This document shows, one piece after another, positions 45,264 through 53,211 of a stretch of 64,000 bases of DNA. The position numbers and the translations under genes were made by a program. Origin of the DNA: Agathobacter ruminis (GTDB taxonomy: Bacteria; Bacillota; Clostridia; Lachnospirales; Lachnospiraceae); contig NZ_PDYG01000135.1 of assembly GCF_002735305.1 (NCBI RefSeq), positions 35,049 through 99,048 on the forward strand. Direction: 5' to 3'. How positions within the stretch are numbered: position 1 is the first letter of the stretch; the number at the start of each line of letters is the position of its first letter. The notes under the pieces were generated by a model. That model saw only the letters and a program-made list of their open reading frames with translations, was not told the DNA's origin and searched no databases.

Positions 45264-46490
45264 ATGAAATCGAAATATAATTTTACTGTACGACACTATA
45301 TTACAATCGTATTTTGCTTTCTGCTGGCGCTGTTGGCAAATGCGTCGACTTCCGATTCGGAGAATGTGCTTCTGCCGCTTCTGGCAGAGGCGAACGGATG
45401 GGATTATTATGGGCGTGTACTAAGCCTTGTATCGATTGCCGGAGTTGTCAGCGTGTTCGGAAATCTTTTGCTGGGAAAGCTTTGCGAGCATATCGGGGCG
45501 AAATGGCTGCTGATTGTATGTCTGGTCGGAACGGCGGGATTCGCATTTCTCTATGGAACCGCACCGAATTATATCCTGCTGCTCATCGGACTGATCGGCA
45601 CGATTTCCTGCGGACAGAGTATTTTTTATCTGGGCGTCAACACTTTGGTTGCCAACTGGTTTGCACAGGAAAAAGGACTGGCAATGGGCTTTATCACAAT
45701 GGGACCACCGGTGGCAACCATTGTGATGGTTTCCGTGCTGGGACGAATTACGCGCACATATTCTGCCACAGCCGGTGTATATACGGTTGTGGCGGTCCTG
45801 CTGATTGTGGCTGTGCTGTGTCTGCTCTTCGTGCGCGAGTACCCGGACAAAACGACCGCGCATGTGACCGGGCATCAGACGAAACAACCGCAGAGTGAAA
45901 TCACACTGCGGGACTTGCTCAAATCCAGATCGCTTTGGGCAATCATCTATTGCATCGGTGCATGCAGCATCGCTCAGACGGGATTGATGGCACAGTGGCT
46001 CGTGCGATACAAGGGTACTGCATTTGAATCCGGGGCGGCCTGGATGCTATCGGCCTGTGCCATTCTTGGCATCTTTGGAAGTATGCTTGCCGGAACCATT
46101 GCACATCGTATGGGCACGCGAAAAGCATATTGCATTCTGGTGGTATGGTTCGTTGTGGCATTGATCTTGAATTTTACCAATTTGGCGGTACCGGTTTATA
46201 TTTCGGTGGTGATGTTTGGACTGATCATCACACTGTTTCAGATCTTTATGCCGCTTTTTGTACTGTCTGCATTTGCAACCGATGATTTTAAAAAGGCCAA
46301 TGCCATTGTCTTTCCGATTTCGGGATTGATCGGACAGCTGACCTTTGCATTGATTGCAGCGTGTAAACAGTTGCTGGGTGAGGTGCGATATGCATATCTG
46401 ATCTATGCATTTTTATTGCTTTCCACCTTGTTGGTGGTTCGGCTGATTCGGACAGATAGCAGAAATACGAACCAGAAGGATGAAAATTAA
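45264..46490 (+). CDS. MFS transporter
   Basis: A 408-residue transporter with twelve hydrophobic helices of the major facilitator superfamily, resembling the oxalate/formate antiporter-like group (WFAQEKGLAMGFITMGPP is the typical loop and helix 5). It lies 40 bp after the ene-reductase gene and is likely co-transcribed. It could import a phenolic acid or export the reduced product. The substrate is not visible in sequence. Confidence 0.9.
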   Translation: MKSKYNFTVRHYITIVFCFLLALLANASTSDSENVLLPLLAEANGWDYYGRVLSLVSIAGVVSVFGNLLLGKLCEHIGAKWLLIVCLVGTAGFAFLYGTAPNYILLLIGLIGTISCGQSIFYLGVNTLVANWFAQEKGLAMGFITMGPPVATIVMVSVLGRITRTYSATAGVYTVVAVLLIVAVLCLLFVREYPDKTTAHVTGHQTKQPQSEITLRDLLKSRSLWAIIYCIGACSIAQTGLMAQWLVRYKGTAFESGAAWMLSACAILGIFGSMLAGTIAHRMGTRKAYCILVVWFVVALILNFTNLAVPVYISVVMFGLIITLFQIFMPLFVLSAFATDDFKKANAIVFPISGLIGQLTFALIAACKQLLGEVRYAYLIYAFLLLSTLLVVRLIRTDSRNTNQKDEN

Positions 46491-46580
46491 AGACACATTT
46501 AATCGATAGACAAATTACCATTTGCCTTATTTTGGTCAGATAGTGTAAAATGTAAATACTGTGACAAACGGAGGTCATCC

Positions 46581-47462
46581 ATGAAGAAACGAACTAATGT
46601 AATGGCCATGGCGATGGCTTTTACAATGATGGAGATGCTAACCGGATGCGGCAATGCGGTACATCGTGTGGATCATACGACTGAGTCAGTGACACAGACG
46701 CAGGAAACAGATGTAACGGCACCGGTATTTACATTTCAAGAGGATTTTACAATTGAAGAAGGCGACAGCGTAGCTTACAAATCACATGTGAAAGTGACGG
46801 ATGACAGCGGCATGGACCCTGAGATTACGGTGGACAACAGTCAGGCGGATCCAAACACACCGGGCACTTATCCGATCACATATATCGCAAAGGATGCGGC
46901 AGGCAACGAATCAAGTGTGACTGTGACCATGACGGTGACGGAAGCACCGGAATTTTCGGAGAAAAAAATCGGGCCGCTTGTCGATGAAATCATTGCGCAG
47001 GAAACAACGGATGACATGAGCAAGTATGAAGTGGCATCCGCATTGTATTGGTGGTGCAAGAATAATATTTCTTATTCTGCAGTGGATTCCGATACCGAAA
47101 ATATCTGGGAAGGTGCGTATACCGCAATCAAGGACAGACGCGGCGACTGCTTTACCTATTATGCAATCTATGCGGCATTGCTGACGAGAGCAGGCATCGA
47201 CAATCAATGCGTTACGAGAGTGAACGGACCGAGTGACCATTATTGGAATCTGGTCAATTACGGTGACGGATGGTATCATTGCGATACCGGTCCGGGAAGC
47301 AGCAATTATCGGATTACCTGCTTTATGCAGACCGATGCGCAGCTGGATTCGTATGATGCATGGGACGAAGAATGTCATGAATTTTATCAGTTTGACAAAG
47401 ACAAATATCCACAGCGTGCCACGAAGATCATCTATGGACCAAAAACTTACGGGGATGAATAA
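46581..47462 (+). CDS. Transglutaminase-like lipoprotein
   Basis: A 293-residue exported lipoprotein. The signal peptide ends in MLTGC, with Cys23 lipidated. An Ig-like domain (about 45-115, typical of DUF5011-type repeats, ending TVTMTVTEAPEF) precedes a transglutaminase-like fold. The papain-like triad is visible: Cys in RRGDCFTYYA, His in SDHYWNLV, and Asp in YHCDTGP. Such proteins act on surface proteins or peptides, often as proteases or cross-linkers. It stands 90 bp after the MFS gene with its own ribosome site (GGAGGT). Confidence 0.85.
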   Translation: MKKRTNVMAMAMAFTMMEMLTGCGNAVHRVDHTTESVTQTQETDVTAPVFTFQEDFTIEEGDSVAYKSHVKVTDDSGMDPEITVDNSQADPNTPGTYPITYIAKDAAGNESSVTVTMTVTEAPEFSEKKIGPLVDEIIAQETTDDMSKYEVASALYWWCKNNISYSAVDSDTENIWEGAYTAIKDRRGDCFTYYAIYAALLTRAGIDNQCVTRVNGPSDHYWNLVNYGDGWYHCDTGPGSSNYRITCFMQTDAQLDSYDAWDEECHEFYQFDKDKYPQRATKIIYGPKTYGDE

Positions 47463-47490
47463 GGAATGAGACCAAAAGGCAGGTGTTTAC

Positions 47491-47784
47491 ATGCTGACAT
47501 ATGATGATGCATTAAATATGAACTATTATAAGAAGACGGACTTTACCGGCTGGATGGGTGGAATGCGGTTTGTCCTGGGCAAGGAGCCTGAGGCGGACGA
47601 ATTTCACGCATGGGTTTGGCCCGGACCGTATATCTTTGACAAGACGGATGATTCCAAAAAGACGGATGCAAAGTTTCCTTTTACCGATGAAGGCAGAAAA
47701 GCGGCGGTGGACTGGATCAATGAGCAATACGAATCGAGAAAGGCCGAATGGCCGGACAAAAAGATGAGTACGGAATGGATGTAA
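47491..47784 (+). CDS. Hypothetical protein, 97 residues
   Basis: I do not recognise this small acidic soluble protein. It is rich in Trp and aromatic residues (FTGWMGGMRFVLGKE, FHAWVWPGPYIFDK) and ends in a charged helix. It lies 28 bp after the transglutaminase gene and before a bidirectional terminator. It could be co-transcribed with that gene. Confidence 0.7.
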   Translation: MLTYDDALNMNYYKKTDFTGWMGGMRFVLGKEPEADEFHAWVWPGPYIFDKTDDSKKTDAKFPFTDEGRKAAVDWINEQYESRKAEWPDKKMSTEWM

Positions 47785-47796
47785 AATATAGTAAGA

Positions 47797-47827
47797 AAAA
47801 TGCCACAGGATTTCCTGTGGCATTTTA
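47797..47827. terminator. Bidirectional terminator
   Basis: AAAATGCCACAGGA and TCCTGTGGCATTTT form a long stem around TT. A-rich on the left and T-rich on the right, it can end both the plus-strand gene and the minus-strand tRNA. Confidence 0.88.
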
Positions 47828-47833
47828 TGATAA

Positions 47834-47907
<74 letters not shown>

Positions 47908-47927
47908 ATATGGAACTAACGAAAGAT

Positions 47928-47956
47928 ATCATAATAGAAACCGGACAAATAGTCAA
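47928..47956 (-). promoter_or_regulatory. Promoter of tRNA-Ile
   Basis: On the minus strand, TTGACT and TATGAT are separated by 17 bp and end about 20 bases before the tRNA. Confidence 0.75.
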
Positions 47957-47965
47957 GTGGTTTCA

Positions 47966-47994
47966 TTTACAAAATTATAAAATGTGCTTATAAT
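47966..47994 (+). promoter_or_regulatory. Promoter of the L,D-transpeptidase gene
   Basis: TTTACA and TATAAT are separated by 17 bp, about 45 bases before the ATG. It is arranged divergently from the tRNA-Ile promoter. Confidence 0.75.
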
Positions 47995-48040
47995 GGTTTA
48001 GAAAAGGGAAAATTTATAGAAAGTTAGAAAAGAGAAACAA

Positions 48041-50167
48041 ATGAAACAAAGATGGATGCTTTGTGCTTTTTTGACATTGCTTGTATTAGGGGGTACAGGT
48101 TGCGCGGCAAAGAGCACGGAAAACAAGACGTTTCCGGAGAACTACCATATTTCCGGAGTTGACGTGGGCGGTATGAATGAAACGGAAGCGAAGAAAGCGT
48201 TGACCGATGCGGTTGCAGATTATTCTGCAATTGTCACGATGAACACATATGAAATCACGCTTGGCGAAGACGCGCTGAACCTGACTTATGATGATTCGCT
48301 GGATTTGACAAAATTATTGAAGGAAGCGGAGCCGGGGCAGGATATTCAGGTATCTGTTGCAAAAGCAGATATCGATGCCAATGCACTCCAGACTGCTTTG
48401 TCGGAGGCTTATTACGAGGCGCTCTCTGAGCGTGTCTCTACGGAAGGACAGGCTGAGGAATCCGAGTCCGAAGACGGTAAAAAGAAAAAAGACAAAGAAT
48501 CAAAAAAAGAAAAAAGCGAGGCGGAGATTGCGCTGGAAGCATGTCTGGTCAGCAACCGTCCGTATATCAAATATGACAGCAAAAAGCATGCTTTTAAAGC
48601 CTGCAACGGCAAAGCCTGCGATATACTCGATTATACATCTGCGGCAGAGGCGTTCTGCAAGCAGGCTGCACAATTGACCACGGCCATCAATTTGACGACC
48701 GAGACGGTTTCGGCTCCGGCTTTGAAGGCAGCAGATTATCCGAATGTTGCGGAAGGCGTCAAAAATGCCAATGCACTTTTGAATTTACATCTGGGTGTAT
48801 ATTTTTCCCCGGAGGGATATATCCCTGTCGGAATTGATTTTGACAAAGATACCATCGCAAGCTGGCTGACCGTATCGCGAACCGGCGATGAGGTTATCGT
48901 ATCCGAGGATGCGCTGTCCGAATTCTGTAGCAATCTTGCGCAGGAACACAACCGGACCAAAAAGTCCGACCGGATTTTCAAAACAACACTTGGAGATGAA
49001 ATCTCCATTGATGCGCCGGTGGACGGAATTGTAGTTGATGCGAGCGTCTTTTATGACGGACTCAAAGAGGCCATCGAAAACAAAAAAGATGCGACAATCG
49101 ATGCGGTATATCATACCGTAGAAGACAACTCAACCAATGGAATTGTTGATTTCAAAGGCAATTATTGTGAAGTTGATCTGACTAACCAGCATGTATATGT
49201 CTATAAAGACTATAAACTTGTGGTAGATACCGATGTGGTTACCGGATGCGTTGCAAACGGCGGAACCACGCCGGAGGGTGTTTACCAGATTTTTACCCAT
49301 GACAAAGGCCGCTATCTGAACGGACCGACCTGGCATGTGTGGGTACATTATTTCTGTGCATTTAACGGAGGCATCGGCTTCCATGATACAACTTACCGCA
49401 GCAATTTTGGCGGTAGTATTTATCTTTACGGCGGCAGCCACGGCTGCATCAATATGCCGCTTGAGGCAGCAGAGGCACTCTATAACAATGTGGAGATCGG
49501 CACCTATGTTGTCTGCCATGGCGGAGTGAAATATGTCGACAAACTGCAGCAGACCTGGAGTGGTACCGCCAGCTACACGGTCAAGGAAGGCAGCAAGGCA
49601 TTTGCATTGGATGCAGATACCACCGGCAATGCCGATGCACCGTTGACATACAAGAGTTCGGACAAGAAAGTTGCAACCGTCAGCGCCGACGGCGTTGTCA
49701 CACCGAAAAAGGCCGGTACCTGTACCATTACGGTTCATGCGGCAGAATTTGACAAATATGCAGCCTCTGATTTTGAAGTGACCATCCATGTACAGGAAGA
49801 TCCGAAAAAGAAACAGGACGACAAGAAAGACAAGGATAAAGATAAGGATAAAGACAAGGATAAGGATAAGCCAAAATTAAAAGAAGCCAAAATTACCGTT
49901 TCCACAGATTATACATTGGCTCCGGGCGAATCCACTGTCATCTCCGCATCGGTCAACAGCGGCGCAGCCGTGACCTATACCATCGGAACCCCGAGTCAGA
50001 GTTGGCTGCATGTGGGAACAGACGGCTCCGTCTCCATTGATGCTGACGCGCCACCGGGAGAGAGTGCAACCATATCCATCACAATCAAATCTGCAGCCAC
50101 AAACAAATACAAAGCTGCGACCACCACTGTAACCATCACGGTCATGGTCCAGGAAGTCATACCATAA
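48041..50167 (+). CDS. L,D-transpeptidase with Ig-like C-terminus
   Basis: A 708-residue exported cell-wall enzyme. The N-terminal signal ends in LGGTGC, a weak lipobox, so it may be a lipoprotein. Peptidoglycan-binding (PG_binding_4-like) domains span about 30-350, interrupted by a charged KKKKDKESKKEKSEAE insert. The YkuD catalytic domain (about 370-495) has SHGCINMP near residue 466, where Cys is the nucleophile. Two bacterial Ig-like domains follow, split by a KD-repeat linker. It would form 3-3 peptide cross-links in peptidoglycan. Confidence 0.93.
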   Translation: MKQRWMLCAFLTLLVLGGTGCAAKSTENKTFPENYHISGVDVGGMNETEAKKALTDAVADYSAIVTMNTYEITLGEDALNLTYDDSLDLTKLLKEAEPGQDIQVSVAKADIDANALQTALSEAYYEALSERVSTEGQAEESESEDGKKKKDKESKKEKSEAEIALEACLVSNRPYIKYDSKKHAFKACNGKACDILDYTSAAEAFCKQAAQLTTAINLTTETVSAPALKAADYPNVAEGVKNANALLNLHLGVYFSPEGYIPVGIDFDKDTIASWLTVSRTGDEVIVSEDALSEFCSNLAQEHNRTKKSDRIFKTTLGDEISIDAPVDGIVVDASVFYDGLKEAIENKKDATIDAVYHTVEDNSTNGIVDFKGNYCEVDLTNQHVYVYKDYKLVVDTDVVTGCVANGGTTPEGVYQIFTHDKGRYLNGPTWHVWVHYFCAFNGGIGFHDTTYRSNFGGSIYLYGGSHGCINMPLEAAEALYNNVEIGTYVVCHGGVKYVDKLQQTWSGTASYTVKEGSKAFALDADTTGNADAPLTYKSSDKKVATVSADGVVTPKKAGTCTITVHAAEFDKYAASDFEVTIHVQEDPKKKQDDKKDKDKDKDKDKDKDKPKLKEAKITVSTDYTLAPGESTVISASVNSGAAVTYTIGTPSQSWLHVGTDGSVSIDADAPPGESATISITIKSAATNKYKAATTTVTITVMVQEVIP
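49829..49870 (+). repeat. Hexanucleotide repeat encoding a Lys-Asp linker
   Basis: Seven GAY-AAR codon pairs in a row encode alternating Asp-Lys between the two Ig-like domains of the L,D-transpeptidase. The length could vary between strains. Confidence 0.85.
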
Positions 50168-50198
50168 GGCAAAAAATAAAAAATATTTTAAAAAGTTG

Positions 50199-50227
50199 TT
50201 GACATTGGTGTGGAAGGTATGTATAAT
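50199..50227 (+). promoter_or_regulatory. Consensus promoter of tRNA-Gln
   Basis: A perfect TTGACA and TATAAT with a 17 bp spacer, 18 bases before the tRNA. Confidence 0.93.
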
Positions 50228-50245
50228 ACCATTTGTTGACAACAT

Positions 50246-50318
50246 TGGCCCATCGCCAAGCGGTAAGGCAACGGACTCTGACTCCGTCATTTCCAAGGTT
50301 CGAATCCTTGTGGGCCAG
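50246..50318 (+). tRNA. tRNA-Gln (anticodon CUG)
   Basis: A 73-base cloverleaf: acceptor TGGCCCA/TGGGCCA with discriminator G, anticodon arm ACGGA-CTCTGAC-TCCGT, and T arm with TTCGAAT. The U1-A72 end is typical of tRNA-Gln. No encoded CCA. Confidence 0.96.
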
Positions 50319-50330
50319 CTAATGGACAGA

Positions 50331-50356
50331 CCCCAGTGAGTAATCGCTGGGGTTTT
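50331..50356 (+). terminator. Terminator after tRNA-Gln
   Basis: CCCCAG and CTGGGG with a 10-base loop, followed by TTTT. It lies just before the thioesterase gene, which therefore may depend on read-through. Confidence 0.7.
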
Positions 50357-50377
50357 GTGGTATATAAAGGAGAATGC

Positions 50378-51085
50378 ATGTACAGTTTTGAAAGCCGCAT
50401 TCGCTACAGCGAGGTGGATCTGGAAGGAAAGTTAACATGGGTCAAGCTGCTTGATTATTTTCAGGACAGTTCCGTGTTTCAATCGGAGAGTCTGCATGTG
50501 GGAGTGGATTTGCTCGCAAAGCGAAAGCGTGCATGGGTCCTGAATGCATGGCAGATTTGTCTAAACCGGATGCCGCGTCTGTATGAGCAGGTGCGAATTG
50601 TGACCAGACCGTATGAAATCAAAGGCTTTTTCGGATACCGTAATTTTATTCTGGAGTCGCTTGACGGGGAATGTCTGGCATATGCGAACAGCATCTGGAC
50701 CTTCATCGATACGGAGCGCAATCTGCCGACCAAAGTGACACCGGAATTTGATGTCTATGAATTTGACGAACGTATCGAGATGAACTATTGCGCACGCAAA
50801 TTGCAGGTACCGGAAGAAATGACAGATTGTGAGACGATTCCGGTGACCAGACATTTGATAGACACGAACGGACATGTGAACAACGGACGCTATGTGGAAC
50901 TGGCAATGGAATTGTTGCCGGAGGATTGCAATGTCATGGAAGTTCGTGCAGAATATAAGAAACAGGCAAGAGAGGGAGATACGTTTTTCCCTAAGATTGC
51001 CAGGGAAGAAGACAAATATACGGTTGTCATGGCAGATGCGCAGGGCGGCATTTATGCAACCATGCAATTTCTGTATCAATCGTAA
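50378..51085 (+). CDS. Acyl-ACP thioesterase
   Basis: A 235-residue double hot-dog thioesterase of the FatA/bacterial acyl-ACP type, releasing free fatty acids from acyl carrier protein. The core motifs are IRYSEVDLEGKLTWVKLLDYFQ at the first hot-dog and DTNGHVNNGRYVELAME at the second, which carries the catalytic Asn/His region. The start at 50378 has AAAGGAGA upstream. It lies 56 bp before the S1-domain gene. Confidence 0.92.
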   Translation: MYSFESRIRYSEVDLEGKLTWVKLLDYFQDSSVFQSESLHVGVDLLAKRKRAWVLNAWQICLNRMPRLYEQVRIVTRPYEIKGFFGYRNFILESLDGECLAYANSIWTFIDTERNLPTKVTPEFDVYEFDERIEMNYCARKLQVPEEMTDCETIPVTRHLIDTNGHVNNGRYVELAMELLPEDCNVMEVRAEYKKQAREGDTFFPKIAREEDKYTVVMADAQGGIYATMQFLYQS

Positions 51086-51088
51086 AAA

Positions 51089-51131
51089 GGACGGAAACAC
51101 AGTGGACGGAAAAACATTGGACGGAAAGACA
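51089..51131 (+). repeat. Three imperfect 15 bp tandem repeats
   Basis: Three copies of a unit like TGGACGGAAARACAN stand between the thioesterase stop and the S1 gene start. They keep the frame open, so they could once have been coding. No function is known. Confidence 0.6.
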
Positions 51132-51140
51132 AGGAGAAAC

Positions 51141-51980
51141 ATGATGAAATTAGGAGAATTTCAGGAACTTACCATTATTAAGATGACGGATTTTGGTGCA
51201 TATCTTGCACAGGAAACCAATACTGCAGACAAGGTGCTTTTGCCGGCAAAACAATTGCCAAAAGATGCAAAGCTCGGTATGCGACTCAAAGTTTTCTTAT
51301 ATAAAGACTCTCAGGACCGCTTGATTGCAACGGTCAACGAGCCGCTTTTGACCATTGGCAAATTCGGCGTATTAAAAGTAAAAGAAATCACAAAGATCGG
51401 TGCATTTTTGGATTGGGGACTCGAGAAAGATCTCTTCCTTCCATATAAACAGATGGTCGGACGAATCGATGCCGGAGATGAGGTGCTTGTCTCTATGTAC
51501 ATCGACAAGAGTGAACGCCTCTGCGCAACCATGCGTGGCCTGTACCATCTGCTTTCGCAGCGTGCACCTTATGAGGCCGGCGATATGGTTCGCGGCCGTG
51601 TCTATGAATTTTCGGACAACTTTGGAACCTTCGTGGCAGTGGATGACAAATATTCTGCCCGCATTCCAAAGCATGAAGGACATCAGGATCTCAAAATCGG
51701 TGATATCATTGAGGCAAAGGTGGTTGCTGTCAAAGAGGACGGCAAGCTGGATTTGACCATGCGCGAGAAAGCATATATTCAAATGGATACGGATGCAGAC
51801 AAGATTCTTTCTTTATTAAATGAATACGCAGGCGTGCTTCCGTTTACCGAAAAAGCATCGCCGGAAGTCATCGCAAGAGAAACGGGACTGTCAAAGGCTG
51901 CATTTAAACGTGCAATCGGACACTTATATAAAGAAAGAAAAATTACACTCGACGACGGAAAGATTCGTTTGAACAGATAA
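51141..51980 (+). CDS. cvfB: S1 RNA-binding domain protein, CvfB-like
   Basis: A 279-residue protein made of consecutive S1-like OB domains (FQELTIIKMTDFGAYLAQ; LKVKEITKIGAFLDWG; VRGRVYEFSDNFGTFVAVDD) and a C-terminal winged helix (SPEVIARETGLSKAAFKRAIGHL). This is the CvfB/YitL plan, a general RNA-binding regulator in Firmicutes. The ATG at 51141 follows AAGGAG; the much longer frame that begins inside the thioesterase gene is not credible. Confidence 0.9.
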   Translation: MMKLGEFQELTIIKMTDFGAYLAQETNTADKVLLPAKQLPKDAKLGMRLKVFLYKDSQDRLIATVNEPLLTIGKFGVLKVKEITKIGAFLDWGLEKDLFLPYKQMVGRIDAGDEVLVSMYIDKSERLCATMRGLYHLLSQRAPYEAGDMVRGRVYEFSDNFGTFVAVDDKYSARIPKHEGHQDLKIGDIIEAKVVAVKEDGKLDLTMREKAYIQMDTDADKILSLLNEYAGVLPFTEKASPEVIARETGLSKAAFKRAIGHLYKERKITLDDGKIRLNR

Positions 51981-52019
51981 AACTATTGGAATCAACATAG
52001 ATAAGAAAGGAAGTACAAC

Positions 52020-52394
52020 ATGAAAAATGTAATCGCAACCGATAAGGCTCCTGCAGCAATCGGACCTTATTCACAGGCCATCGAAGTCAACAACATGGTA
52101 TATACCTCAGGTGTTATTCCTGTAGATCCTGCCACCGGAAACATTCCGGAAGGATCTGTGGCACAGGCGCGTCAGGCATTTACAAACTTAAGCAACCTGC
52201 TGGAAGCTGCCGGCACAAGCACTGCAAATGTCATCAAGACCACCGTCTTCATCAAAGAGATGAACGACTTTGCTGCCATCAATGAAGTTTATGCAGAATT
52301 TTTCCCGGCACCATATCCTGCAAGAAGCTGCGTGGAAGTAGCGCGTCTTCCGAAAAATGTAATGCTTGAGATTGAAGCCATTGCAACCAAATAG
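52020..52394 (+). CDS. ridA: RidA-family enamine/imine deaminase
   Basis: A 124-residue trimeric deaminase that removes reactive 2-aminoacrylate and related imines made by PLP enzymes. Family motifs are APAAIGPYSQAIE near the start, the catalytic Arg in PARSCVEVARLPKNV, and EIEAIA at the end. Ribosome site AAGGAAG, and its own terminator. Confidence 0.95.
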   Translation: MKNVIATDKAPAAIGPYSQAIEVNNMVYTSGVIPVDPATGNIPEGSVAQARQAFTNLSNLLEAAGTSTANVIKTTVFIKEMNDFAAINEVYAEFFPAPYPARSCVEVARLPKNVMLEIEAIATK

Positions 52395-52403
52395 ATATAA
52401 CAA

Positions 52404-52436
52404 AAAGAGCTGTGTAATGCACAGCTCTTTGTTTTT
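52404..52436. terminator. Terminator between ridA and the convergent yjfB-like gene
   Basis: AAAGAGCTGTG and CACAGCTCTTT form an 11 bp stem with A and T runs on either side, so it can work in both directions. Confidence 0.9.
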
Positions 52437-52445
52437 GAACTAGTT

Positions 52446-52640
52446 TTAAACCGATAAGTCGAAGTTGCTGCCAACATTCGGATTAACGGAAAGCTCCATC
52501 ATCTTTACAAGGTTGGCATTCTCTTTTTCGGTGCTCTCGAGTGTTTTGTCCAGCATTTCCATGCTGACCTTTCCGGTCAGACTCGTTGGGGTCGCTGTCT
52601 GAACTGCACTTAAGGCACTGTTGATTGGTGCGATGTTCAT
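52446..52640 (-). CDS. Putative motility protein, YjfB-like
   Basis: A 64-residue protein matching the YjfB family, which is regulated with motility genes in Firmicutes. It begins MNIAPINSALSAVQ, has a central helix (MEMLDKTLESTEKENANLVKMM) and ends with the family pattern ELSVNPNVGSNFDLSV. The start at 52640 gives GGGAG a 9-base spacing; the two upstream ATGs are too close to or before that site. Its function is unknown. Confidence 0.82.
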   Translation of the reverse strand: MNIAPINSALSAVQTATPTSLTGKVSMEMLDKTLESTEKENANLVKMMELSVNPNVGSNFDLSV

Positions 52641-52782
52641 GTGCATCAGCTCCCTTCTCATAGTACTTGTTAGTATATAGTTCTTTTATCCTATTATGAC
52701 ATCCTCCGCCATAGATGTCAATTGTTCAAACTAGCTAATCCTTTTATCCTATTTCCCTATTTTATTGACTACCCCCCTCCTG

Positions 52783-53072
52783 TAGTGCTCTGTTACCATT
52801 CACAGTCTGCATTTTTTTGGCATCCTCACCCCTGGCCCGGTAAGCCCTTCACTTTGCAAGAATATTTTGGTTTTCTAATATGCAAAAGCTCGCATCCTGA
52901 TTACCATATGTCTTTTGAATGCCTGTACAATTTTGAATCAAAAGACACATGTGTGATGCTCGCCTTTTGCATAGTGAAAACCTAAAATATTCGCAAAATG
53001 GTTCAGGGCTTACCGGGCCATGGGTGAGGATGCTTCTGTAATGTCAAAGACGGTGAATGGTAACAGACACTA
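52783..53072. repeat. 290 bp fold-back (near-palindromic) element
   Basis: The two halves are imperfect reverse complements from end to end. Outer arms CTGTTACCATTCAC (52790-52803) and GTGAATGGTAACAG (53053-53066) match perfectly, extended by TAGTG/CACTA. A 29-base inner pair (52820-52848 with 53005-53033) has one mismatch, and the centre has GTCTTTTGA/TCAAAAGAC around an approximately 19-base loop. No credible ORF lies within. It may be a MITE-like mobile fold-back or a long-hairpin RNA. Confidence 0.85.
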
Positions 53073-53090
53073 AACGGGAAAATGTGGGGG

Positions 53091-53119
53091 TTGACATCGT
53101 ATGGCCCCTTTGTTATAAT
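53091..53119 (+). promoter_or_regulatory. Consensus promoter of the NlpC/P60 gene
   Basis: A perfect TTGACA and TATAAT with a 17 bp spacer, starting 19 bp beyond the fold-back element. It predicts a leader of about 87 bases before the ATG. Confidence 0.9.
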
Positions 53120-53211
53120 GGGTTCGTAATAAATGTAACAAATTCGTAACAATATAATGAGAACTTCGAAACAAATTGTTTCAACGGACTTATTAGGAGG
53201 TTATTTCAATC

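Noticed and set aside
17553..46490. Recent transfer on a mobile element
   Set aside because: No integrase, transposase or attachment repeat was seen, and composition is similar to the flanks; only whole-genome comparison could show transfer.
52722..52985. 87-codon plus-strand ORF in the fold-back
   Set aside because: It crosses the left arm and centre of the palindrome and has no ribosome site or protein-like pattern.
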